Source: Acidimicrobiaceae bacterium (GTDB taxonomy: Bacteria; Actinomycetota; Acidimicrobiia; Acidimicrobiales; RAAP-2). Taken from it: 44,031 bases of DNA. The stretch covers positions 1 to 44,031 of the forward strand of contig PLWZ01000026.1 in NCBI GenBank assembly GCA_003151235.1, written 5' to 3'. The notes beneath the pieces are model-generated. The model ran no database searches. It saw only the letters and a program-made list of their open reading frames with translations, and had not been told where the DNA came from. The translations under genes were made by a program, and so were the position numbers. Positions 37,028-44,031 of this stretch are shown in pieces (the first letter of the stretch is position 1; every line of letters begins with the position of its first letter).

Positions 37028-37873
37028 ATGTCAACCTCTGACTCGCAGGTCCGCACGAACGCCCAGAATCCGACCCGCCTGGCCAAACGCGGCGGTATCG
37101 AGATCCTGACCTGGACCGCGTTCGACGGGACACCCCTCGACGCCGTGGTCACGACACGGGCCGGCGGCGTGTCCGCCGGCCCTTACGAATCGCTCAATCT
37201 CGCCCTGCACGTCGGAGACGAGGAGGCGGCGGTCGTTGAGAACCGCCGGCGCGCGCTGTCGGTGCTCGATTCGGACCTCGGCGCGCTCGTCTGCGCGAAT
37301 CAGATACACGGGACACGCGTGGCCGTCGTGGGTTCCGCCGAACGCGGAAGAGGGTCGCTCACCACCGGCGACGCGATTGCCGACACCGACGCGTTGGTGA
37401 CAAACGAGCCGGGCATTGTCCTTGGCGTCCTCGTCGCCGACTGCGCCCCGATCGTCCTGTTCGACGCAGAGGCGGGCGTGCTCGGGTGCGCCCATGCCGG
37501 TTGGCGCGGCGCCCTCGGCGGGGTGATCGAGGCCACGGTCGGAGCGATGCGCACACTCGGAGCCGAGCCGAGCCGGATGATGGCCGGGGTCGGGCCCGCG
37601 ATTTTCGAGGCGCGCTACGAGGTTGGTGCCGACGTCGTGGCCGCGGCAAGGGACCACCTCGGTGACGCGGACCGGTTCGTGCGCCCGGCGCGGCCCGACC
37701 ACTGGTGGTTCGACCTTCGAGGGGCTGCGCATTCGATCCTGATCCGAGCCGGTCTGGTCGGCGAACGCATCTCCGTCGCACCGATCGACACCGGGGCAAA
37801 GGGCCCGTTCTTCAGTGCGCGTGCCGAGGGTCGCTGCGGACGCTTCGCGCTGCTCGCGCGCATGCGCCCGTGA
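37028..37873 (+). CDS. pgeF: Peptidoglycan editing factor PgeF (YfiH/laccase-domain)
   Basis: 281 residues of the YfiH family, which in E. coli hydrolyses UDP-MurNAc-L-Ser so that serine does not replace L-Ala in the stem. Zinc-site motifs are present: NQIHGTRV, LVADCAPIVLFD and CAHAGWRGALGGV; the end CGRFALLARM is typical. ATG 37028 is chosen; the frame is open far upstream, antisense to sigR, without homology. Its stop overlaps the murL start (GTGA), tying it to wall-precursor synthesis. Confidence 0.92.
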   Translation: MSTSDSQVRTNAQNPTRLAKRGGIEILTWTAFDGTPLDAVVTTRAGGVSAGPYESLNLALHVGDEEAAVVENRRRALSVLDSDLGALVCANQIHGTRVAVVGSAERGRGSLTTGDAIADTDALVTNEPGIVLGVLVADCAPIVLFDAEAGVLGCAHAGWRGALGGVIEATVGAMRTLGAEPSRMMAGVGPAIFEARYEVGADVVAAARDHLGDADRFVRPARPDHWWFDLRGAAHSILIRAGLVGERISVAPIDTGAKGPFFSARAEGRCGRFALLARMRP

Positions 37874-39198
37874 CCGCGACCACCAAGGCCGGCTCGTTCC
37901 GCTACGCCGGCCACCAGCTCGACGCCGAGCTCGGGACGCTCACCTGCCACTACGAACTGGGGAAGCGCTCGTTCATCGAGCGCTTCGACCTCGGCCGGTA
38001 CGACTGGGCGTCGCCTTCGGCGGCCGAGGCGGCCCGCCTCGTCTACCTCCTTGCTGGCGTCTCGTACTACAAGACCGGCGCACCCCAGCTCATCGAGATC
38101 GACGTGGAGGTTCGGCCGGGCGAGCTCGCGCTGGTCCGCGACTTCTACGTGAACGGCCTCGGTGAGTTCGCGTACCGGAACCGCATCGACCTGTCGCATC
38201 TTGAGTTCGACGCCACGGTGCGCGACATTCCGCCGGCACCGTACGAGCCGGTGGGCGGCCGCCCCCTGGTCCCGTTCGGGGGCGGGATCGACTCGATCGT
38301 GAGCGTCGAACTCGTGCGGCGAGCGCACCCGGACCCATCGTTGTTCGTGGTCAGCCCGCCGACCGCACCGTTCGCAGCCATCGAACAGGCGGCGGCAGTC
38401 ACCGGTTTACCGGTCGTGCGCGTGGTCCGACACCTCGACCCCCAACTGTTCGAGCCGCCGAAGGACACCGGGTTCCTGCAGGGCCACGTGCCGGTGACCG
38501 GCGTGATCACCGCCGTGGCCGTGTTAGCGGCCACCGGCCATGGGTATGACGCTGTCGTCATGTCGAACGAATGGTCGGCGTCGTCGGGCAACCTCTTCGT
38601 CGACGGTGAGGTCGTCAACCATCAGTACTCGAAGAGCCGGGAGTTCGAGGCGGCGTTCGCGGGCGTCGTGGCCGGGGCTCTCGGTGACCGCCTGCGGGTG
38701 TTCTCGCTGCTGCGCCCGTACACCGAGGTGTGGGTGGCCGATCGGTTCGCCAAGCTCGGCGACTACCACCGGGTCTTTCACAGCTGCAACCGTGCCTTCA
38801 CGGTCGACCCCTCACGGCGGCTCGAGACGTGGTGCGGCGAGTGCGACAAGTGCTGCTTCATCGATCTCGTGCTGGCGCCGTTCGTCCCCCGCGTCGAACT
38901 CGAGTCGATCTTCGACGGTCGAGAGCCGCTGTCGCGCGCCGACCTCTACGAACGGTTCGCCGTCCTCGTCGGGTTGTCACCGGATCCGAAGCCGTTCGAG
39001 TGCGTGGGCGAGGTCGGCGAGTGTCGCGCCGCGGCGGCGCTGGCGGCCGAGCGCGGTGACCGACAAGACGACGAGCTGCTGCAACGGCTCGCAGGGAAGC
39101 TGCCCCCCGTCACGCCGCGGGAGGTTGCCGCCCTGCTGGCACCCCATGACCCCCACGACATCCCCGATGACTTCGCGACCGAGGATCTGCTGGTCTGA
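37870..39198 (+). CDS. murL: UDP-MurNAc-L-Ala-L-Glu epimerase MurL
   Basis: 442 residues resembling MurL, which epimerises the terminal L-Glu of UDP-MurNAc-L-Ala-L-Glu to D-Glu using ATP. Seen are VPFGGGIDSIVSVELV (an ATP-binding SGGxDS-like loop near 140), VVMSNEWSASSGN, YSKSREFE and the cysteine-rich WCGECDKCCFI, a pattern of this family. The adjacent MurD2-like ligase, which would make the substrate, strongly supports the call. GTG 37870 overlaps the pgeF stop. Confidence 0.87.
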   Translation: MTATTKAGSFRYAGHQLDAELGTLTCHYELGKRSFIERFDLGRYDWASPSAAEAARLVYLLAGVSYYKTGAPQLIEIDVEVRPGELALVRDFYVNGLGEFAYRNRIDLSHLEFDATVRDIPPAPYEPVGGRPLVPFGGGIDSIVSVELVRRAHPDPSLFVVSPPTAPFAAIEQAAAVTGLPVVRVVRHLDPQLFEPPKDTGFLQGHVPVTGVITAVAVLAATGHGYDAVVMSNEWSASSGNLFVDGEVVNHQYSKSREFEAAFAGVVAGALGDRLRVFSLLRPYTEVWVADRFAKLGDYHRVFHSCNRAFTVDPSRRLETWCGECDKCCFIDLVLAPFVPRVELESIFDGREPLSRADLYERFAVLVGLSPDPKPFECVGEVGECRAAAALAAERGDRQDDELLQRLAGKLPPVTPREVAALLAPHDPHDIPDDFATEDLLV

Positions 39199-40498
39199 CC
39201 TCGCCGGGGCCTCCGTCGGTGTGTGGGGCCTCGGTGTGGAGGGCGGAGCCAATCTCCGCAAGCTGCTGTCGATCGGGGCGGTGCCGGTGATCGCGGACGA
39301 CCGGCCGCAGAACGCCGACGCGGGGGGCCTTCGGGTCCTTTCGACGGCCGGCGGCGGGTGGGAGGCGCTCTCGCACTGCGAGGTCGTGGTGAAGACCCCC
39401 GGGATCAGCCGCTACCGGCCCGACGTGGTCGCCCTCGGGGACCAGGGCATCCCGGTCGTCGGCGGGCTCGGCCTCTGGCTCGAAGAGGCGGATCGGAGCC
39501 GGGTCGTCTGCATCACCGGGACCAAGGGCAAGAGCACCACCACGACCATCGTGGGCCACCTGCTTCGCGGCCTCGGCCGCTCCTGCCTCGTCGCCGGCAA
39601 CATCGGTCGGCTCCCCTACGACCCCGACAACGTCGATGAGGCGGAGTTCACCGCCGTCGAGGTGTCGAGCTTCCAGGCCACCGACCTCGGCTGCTCGCCC
39701 CCGGTGGTGGCCGTCACCTCACTGCATCCGGACCACTTGGACTGGCACGGCAGCGTCGAGCGCTACTACGCCGACAAGCTCTCGGCCTGTACCCAGCCGG
39801 GGGCCGAGCTCACCATCGCCGACTCCGGGAGCACCGAACTCCACGCTGAGGTTGGCCAGCTCGGGCCGCGCGTCGAGTGGGTCGCCGACCAGCCCGCTCC
39901 GTGGACCGAAGCCCTGGGCCTGCTCGGTTCGCACAATCGCGTCAACGCCTTGATCGCGCGGGCATGCATGATCGCCCTCGGTGTCGACCAAGCCGCCGAC
40001 GACGACGCGCTCGGACGCGCCGCAAGCGGATTCACCGGACTGGACAGCCGGCTCCAGAAAATCGGTGAGGTGGATGGGGTCGTTTTTGTCGATGACAGTC
40101 TGTCCACGAACGCGCTGGCCGCGATCGCGGCGATCGATGCCTTTGCGGGTCGGCCGGTGGCGCTGATCGTCGGCGGGGCAGACAGGGGCATCGACTACAC
40201 GCCGTTGGCCACTCGCCTGGCCGCGCGGCGCGAGCCGACGTTCGTGGTCACCCTTCCCGTGAACGGCTCCCGCATCCACGCCGCAATCACAGAGGCGGTC
40301 GCGCCGACCGGACCACCGGTGGAGGTCCACGACACCGGCGACCTCGAGACAGCCGTGGAGCGCGCGCTCGCGTGGTGTGAATCGGGGTCAGTTCTGCTCT
40401 TGTCGCCCGCCGCGGCCAGCTTCGGGCAGTTCCGCAACTACAAGGAGCGCTCCGCTGCGTTCCGCCATCTCATGGAGACCCGCCAGGGCTCGATCTGA
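39167..40498 (+). CDS. murD2: UDP-MurNAc-L-Ala--L-Glu ligase MurD2
   Basis: A Mur ligase of ~443 residues related to MurD. N-terminal UDP-binding Rossmann (VGVWGLGVEGGANLRKLL), ATP loop CITGTKGKSTTTTIVG, VEVSSFQATDL, TSLHPDHLDWHGS and SHNRVNALIA, then a C-terminal domain with DDSLSTNALA and LLSPAAASFGQFRNYKERS. Being paired with murL, it should add L-Glu instead of D-Glu to UDP-MurNAc-L-Ala. ATG 39167 overlaps murL by 32 nt; ATG 39146 is also possible. Confidence 0.87.
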   Translation: MTSRPRICWSDLAGASVGVWGLGVEGGANLRKLLSIGAVPVIADDRPQNADAGGLRVLSTAGGGWEALSHCEVVVKTPGISRYRPDVVALGDQGIPVVGGLGLWLEEADRSRVVCITGTKGKSTTTTIVGHLLRGLGRSCLVAGNIGRLPYDPDNVDEAEFTAVEVSSFQATDLGCSPPVVAVTSLHPDHLDWHGSVERYYADKLSACTQPGAELTIADSGSTELHAEVGQLGPRVEWVADQPAPWTEALGLLGSHNRVNALIARACMIALGVDQAADDDALGRAASGFTGLDSRLQKIGEVDGVVFVDDSLSTNALAAIAAIDAFAGRPVALIVGGADRGIDYTPLATRLAARREPTFVVTLPVNGSRIHAAITEAVAPTGPPVEVHDTGDLETAVERALAWCESGSVLLLSPAAASFGQFRNYKERSAAFRHLMETRQGSI

Positions 40499-40502
40499 GG
40501 GT

Positions 40503-41903
40503 TCAGCCGCCGAGCAGCACGCTGGGGTTGAGCACGCCGTCGGGGTCGAGCGCCGCCTTCAGGACGCCGAACGCTGCGACCTCGTCCTCGGTGCGGTTGA
40601 GGTGGAGCCATCGGCGCTTGGCCGTGCCGATCCCGTGCTCGGCGCTCACCGACCCGCCCATGGCGGCCGCCAGCTTGAACACCGCGTCGTCCACCGCGTC
40701 GTCGTCGGGCGCGATGCCGGTCACGTTCACGTGCACGTTGCCGTCGGCAGCATGCCCGAACAGCCACACCTCTGCACCGCTCGACACCGACTCGACGACA
40801 CCCGGCACGCGCCCGACGAAGTCAGCCAGGACCGCCGGCGGGAGCGAGACGTCCAATTTGTGCGGCGTGCCGTGGTGGTTGATCGCGTCGGTGTGGCCCT
40901 CGCGGTACCGCCACAGCTCCGCTGCCCGCAGCGGGTCGGCAGCGACCGCGACGGCCGCGACGCCGGGCAGCGAATCGACCGCCAGCGACAAGTCGGCCGT
41001 CGGATCGCGGTCGTCGCTCGCCTCGACCAGGAGGTACGCACCGTGCGGGCCACCGAACGGAGCGGCCTGACCGGTGTGCGCACGGACCAGGTCCATCCCC
41101 GGCTGGAGGAACAACTCGGCGGCCGACAGGGTCCGGAGCTGGCGGCGCAGCGTTGACGCCGCCTCGATCGCGCCCGCCACCTCCCCGAATGCGAGCAGCG
41201 CCACCACCCGTTCGGGGGCCCGGGGGACGAGCCTGAGTCGGGCGGCCGTGACCAGCCCGAGGGTGCCCTCGCTGCCGCACAAGATCCCGGGCAAGAAGTA
41301 CCCGGTGTTGTCCTTGATCAACCCGCCCATGTGGGACACCACGTGCCCGGTGCCGAGCACCGCGGTCAGGCCGAGCAGTTGGGCCCGGGTGTCGCCGTAG
41401 CGGAGCACCCGCATCCCGCCGGCGTTCGTCGCCACCGATCCGCCGAGCGTGGCGCTTCCACGGCTCGCGAAGTCGACGCCATAGGCCCAGCCGGCCGCCT
41501 CCGCCGCGGCCTGGAGGTCGGAAAGCACGACGCCCGCGCCGACCGACACCTGCCCGGACACCGTGTCGAGCTCGAGCGAAGTGAGACGACGGAGGCTGCA
41601 GACCACCTCGCCCGCCAACGGAACCGTGCCCCCCGAAAGGCCGGTGTTGCCGCCCTGGAGCGCGAGGGCCACACCGTGACGCCGGCACAGGCCAACCAAC
41701 GCCTGCGCCTCCTCGGTACTGCCCGGTCGGATGACGGCCGGCGACGTGCCGGTGAATCGTCCTGTCCAATCGGCCGTGTACCCGGCCACGACATCGGCGT
41801 CCCTGAGCACGTGGTTCGCACCGACGACATCCACGGCCTCGGCAAAGAACGTCGGATCGATCGTGGTCACCTCCCGATGGTCGCGCGTCACGGGGGCCTC
41901 CAC
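40503..41903 (-). CDS. FAD-binding 2-hydroxyacid dehydrogenase, GlcD/D-lactate type
   Basis: About 466 residues, VAO/PCMH flavoprotein family. The FAD domain has VIRPGSTEEAQALVGLC, LQGGNTGLSGGTVP and ATLGGSVATNAGGMRVLRYG; the C-terminal cap has WLFGHAADGNVHVNV and SAEHGIGTAKRRWL, the metal/substrate motifs of D-lactate, glycolate and D-2-hydroxyglutarate dehydrogenases. Which acid it oxidises cannot be told. GTG 41903 is chosen among GTG 41903, 41891 and a later one. A lactate role would fit the lar genes but they are 32 kb away. Confidence 0.88.
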   Translation of the reverse strand: MEAPVTRDHREVTTIDPTFFAEAVDVVGANHVLRDADVVAGYTADWTGRFTGTSPAVIRPGSTEEAQALVGLCRRHGVALALQGGNTGLSGGTVPLAGEVVCSLRRLTSLELDTVSGQVSVGAGVVLSDLQAAAEAAGWAYGVDFASRGSATLGGSVATNAGGMRVLRYGDTRAQLLGLTAVLGTGHVVSHMGGLIKDNTGYFLPGILCGSEGTLGLVTAARLRLVPRAPERVVALLAFGEVAGAIEAASTLRRQLRTLSAAELFLQPGMDLVRAHTGQAAPFGGPHGAYLLVEASDDRDPTADLSLAVDSLPGVAAVAVAADPLRAAELWRYREGHTDAINHHGTPHKLDVSLPPAVLADFVGRVPGVVESVSSGAEVWLFGHAADGNVHVNVTGIAPDDDAVDDAVFKLAAAMGGSVSAEHGIGTAKRRWLHLNRTEDEVAAFGVLKAALDPDGVLNPSVLLGG

Positions 41904-41951
41904 GAGATGACCCCGGTTTGGAGCCGATCCGCTGTGGCAACATCGATCGGG

Positions 41952-43148
41952 ATGACTCAGCCAGCTTTGGGCCGGCCGATCGGATCGGTTCCCCGATCGA
42001 CCTGGGTGATCGGAGTGGCGGTCGTCGCCTGGGCGTTCATCGGCTTCTATCTCGCCCACTGGGGAGGTGGCTGGGCGCTCGATCTACGCGTCTACCGGGC
42101 CGCTGGCCACTCCCTGTATCACCAAGGTGCGCCCTATTCCTCTTTGTTCACCGCCAGCCGCCTGCCGTTTACCTATCCCCCGTTCGCGCTGCTGGTCCTG
42201 AGCCCGCTGTCACTCGGGCCGTTGGCGGTCATAAAGGGGTTGTGGTGGTTGTGCAACGGGCTCGCACTGATCGGACTCCTGTACCTCGTGATCGTGACCG
42301 CCCTCGGAGTGTCGCGGCGGCCGGCCCTCCTCCTAGTCACAGCTGGCGCAGCGGTCGGGACGCTCGCTCTCGAGCCGTTACGGAGCAACCTCGACTACGG
42401 CCAGATCAATCTCTTGCTGATGGCCCTCGTGGTTGTCGATGTCGCGCGGGTGAAGGGCCGCGCACGCGGACTGCTCATCGGCGTCGCCGCCGCGATCAAA
42501 CTGACGCCCCTCGTCTACCTGGCCTACTTCGTCGTCGACCGGGATCGACGGTCGGCAGTGCGTGGCGGAGCATGCTTTGTCGCCGCCACGGCCTTGGCGT
42601 GGTTGATCGTCCCGTCGGACTCGACCCGCTACTGGTTCCATGAGGCGTTCAGCCCCGCCCGCACCGGTCCGGTCGGCCTCGTGAGCAACCAGTCATGGAA
42701 CGGCGTCGTGCATCGGGCGCCGTTCCACGCCGGCGGGTTTGGTGTCGTCCTGTGGGTGGCCGCGTCGGCGGTCACGCTGGTGGTCGGCGTGTTGGCGGCG
42801 CGGTGGCTGGTCGGGCTCGGCCGTAGTATCGACGCACTCCTCGCGCTTGCCCTGACCGAGCTGCTCATCAGCCCGATCTCGTGGTCCCACCACTGGTCGT
42901 GGGTGGTGATCGTTCCAGTCGTGGTGGTGGAGCGGTGGGGCAAGGACCGCTCGCTCACCTCCGCGCTCGTCGCTGTCCTGGTGATCGCGATCGCCGAACC
43001 GTACTGGTGGTCGGTGCACGGCTGGCTCGGCGATCTGCTAGGGAACTCGCTCACGCTCGCCGGCGCGACGCTCCTTGTGGTGTTGGCAGTGGGGGCCCGG
43101 CGCGAGGTTCGCTCGATGGTCGGTCCCGATACCTTGGCCGCTCGATGA
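41952..43148 (+). CDS. GT87 (DUF2029) polyprenol-phosphate mannosyltransferase-like membrane protein
   Basis: 398 residues with about ten transmembrane helices. After helix 1 comes WALDLRVYRAAGHSLYHQG, whose Asp is the presumed catalytic base of the GT-C fold in GT87; RLPFTYPPFALLV, LDYGQINLLLMALVV and IKLTPLVYLAYFV are family segments. By homology to PimE and related enzymes it transfers a polyprenol-linked sugar on the outer face of the membrane. The glycan is unknown. ATG 41952; 48 nt separate its start from that of the divergent flavoprotein gene. Confidence 0.88.
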   Translation: MTQPALGRPIGSVPRSTWVIGVAVVAWAFIGFYLAHWGGGWALDLRVYRAAGHSLYHQGAPYSSLFTASRLPFTYPPFALLVLSPLSLGPLAVIKGLWWLCNGLALIGLLYLVIVTALGVSRRPALLLVTAGAAVGTLALEPLRSNLDYGQINLLLMALVVVDVARVKGRARGLLIGVAAAIKLTPLVYLAYFVVDRDRRSAVRGGACFVAATALAWLIVPSDSTRYWFHEAFSPARTGPVGLVSNQSWNGVVHRAPFHAGGFGVVLWVAASAVTLVVGVLAARWLVGLGRSIDALLALALTELLISPISWSHHWSWVVIVPVVVVERWGKDRSLTSALVAVLVIAIAEPYWWSVHGWLGDLLGNSLTLAGATLLVVLAVGARREVRSMVGPDTLAAR

Positions 43149-43294
43149 CCGCCCTCACCCCCGACTACGACGCCGACCCGGAGCGGTTGCACCATTTGCA
43201 CATTGGCCTGTTTGGGAGCTGTCGATGCCCCACGGTTGACGTGCGTCCATCTCTACTAAGAGGTCATCGGAAAAGCGGCTCGTGTAAGACCTAG
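43145..43294 (+). pseudogene. Truncated ORF coupled to the GT87 gene
   Basis: ATG 43145 overlaps the GT87 stop (ATGA), the spacing of a genuine operon partner here. It reads MTALTPDYDADPERLHHLHI before continuing for about 29 residues of cysteine/serine-rich sequence with no protein-like pattern and stopping. Base composition falls at about 43200, so the first ~20 codons look like the start of a gene whose remainder was replaced. Alternatively it is a short real protein; I do not recognise it. Confidence 0.4.
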
Positions 43295-43303
43295 ATTGAT
43301 GAA

Positions 43304-44026
43304 GTGTTGCATTGGCGGCACCTCTATCTCTTGATCGGTGCCTTGCTCGCCGTGGGTTGCACTACTGCGAGAACGTCAACATCAACTGAATCGACGAGTG
43401 CTTCGACGACATCCAACGTGGTCAGGCCAATGGAACCGATCACCGTTGGCGGTGTTCGGTTGATACCTATCTCCTCCGCACAACACAGTCAGTGTCAACG
43501 GGCCGCCAACGAGATTCACGGCCCCGTTCCTTGTCCGGGCTTGATCCCTGATCCGATCCCCGGTCCCGAATCTGGCGGCACCCCGACGATTGGCACGGTC
43601 ACCGGGTACTTCATCTGGAACCAATACAGTTTCCAGGTCCCCTCTCACTACGTCGGCGTTCCTGGAAATACATCGTCTACAGGAGGTCCACTCGGCCACT
43701 TTGTCATCTATGCCGGGAAGAATCTCAATCTCGATGGCTTACCGAATAGACCCGTCCGAGTGGTTCCGTCCTACTGCAAGGCAATCAATCAAAGTCGAAG
43801 TTTGGTTGTGCACGGCTCGACAGCGAAACTGTACGAGTGCTCGGAAGTCCGGAAGGGGTCATCGGTTGAGATTGATCTTGGGCACGACCTTTTGATATGG
43901 AGGCAATCGGGCGTCACCTGCGAGGTGAGCTTTCACGGACATAGCCGGGTAAATCAGGATCTGGATTTGGTCGTTGCCAGAGCCACCAGCATGATTTTTC
44001 CGATCGCGTCCCGCCGAGAGGTGTAA
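43304..44026 (+). CDS. Putative lipoprotein, unknown function
   Basis: 240 residues. The signal peptide MLHWRHLYLLIGALLAVGC has a lipobox (AVGC, Cys19), followed by a Ser/Thr-rich linker (TSTSTESTSASTTS) and a globular domain with several cysteines (CQRAANEIHGPVPCPG; SYCKAINQ; YECSE; VTCEVS). I do not recognise the domain. The DNA is visibly poorer in G+C than the rest (31 of 60 bases at 43741-43800) with different codon use, suggesting recent acquisition. GTG 43304 is the start; no clear ribosome-binding site is seen. Confidence 0.7.
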   Translation: MLHWRHLYLLIGALLAVGCTTARTSTSTESTSASTTSNVVRPMEPITVGGVRLIPISSAQHSQCQRAANEIHGPVPCPGLIPDPIPGPESGGTPTIGTVTGYFIWNQYSFQVPSHYVGVPGNTSSTGGPLGHFVIYAGKNLNLDGLPNRPVRVVPSYCKAINQSRSLVVHGSTAKLYECSEVRKGSSVEIDLGHDLLIWRQSGVTCEVSFHGHSRVNQDLDLVVARATSMIFPIASRREV

Positions 44027-44031
44027 GTCGA

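Overview
The window is a GC-rich chromosomal segment from an actinobacterium. The markers are a CarD regulator, an ECF sigma factor with an RsrA-type anti-sigma factor, HemQ-type haem synthesis, the DUF2342 zincin–tilS–hpt–fol–pan–coaX–lysS gene order I recall from mycobacteria, frequent GTG/TTG starts and pervasive 4-nt start/stop overlaps. A deep lineage such as Acidimicrobiia is my inference, not something the sequence proves. No phage, transposon or CRISPR array is visible. Most of the window is housekeeping DNA, with several decayed genes and one compositionally foreign stretch at the right end (about 43.2-44.03 kb).

Left part (0-12.2 kb): tRNA-Ser; pheA diverging from larB-larC (nickel-pincer cofactor synthesis); an alpha/beta hydrolase, a DoxX protein, an Fpg/Nei glycosylase, GNAT and Nudix proteins and a small four-cysteine protein. 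Then comes a translationally coupled trio read leftward, hemQ-larE-NIL-domain protein, followed by groEL behind a CIRCE operator. The most interesting unit is next: a SAM-riboswitch-class leader, a zinc-ribbon threonine-synthase-like PLP enzyme and a MoaD/ThiS-type sulfur carrier ending in Gly-Gly. The SAM control and the sulfur carrier point to sulfur amino-acid synthesis rather than threonine synthesis.

Middle part (12.3-23.7 kb): gpgS, a GT20 synthase and a convergent otsB (compatible solutes); a LytR_C protein; tRNA-Thr; carD-ispD-ispF-rlmB (isoprenoid synthesis, rRNA methylation, transcription) with a broken XRE helix-turn-helix behind rlmB; a decayed thiolase tail; an SDR; clpC; and a polyprenyl diphosphate synthase.

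Right part (23.7-37 kb): one long leftward run, sigR-rsrA-zincin-tilS::hpt-folE-folP-(phosphatase-fold protein)-folB-folK-DUF2520-panC-(panD remnant)-nadB-nadC-coaX-lysS, supplying folate, NAD, pantothenate/CoA and lysyl-tRNA. Three oddities sit in it: tilS and hpt are one reading frame, the phosphatase-fold protein has Gln where the catalytic Cys should be, and panD is reduced to its first ~20 recognisable residues.

Far right (37-44 kb): pgeF-murL-murD2, an alternative D-glutamate route into peptidoglycan next to a precursor-editing enzyme; a GlcD-type FAD dehydrogenase; a GT87 membrane mannosyltransferase; a truncated coupled ORF; and a lipoprotein in visibly lower-GC DNA.
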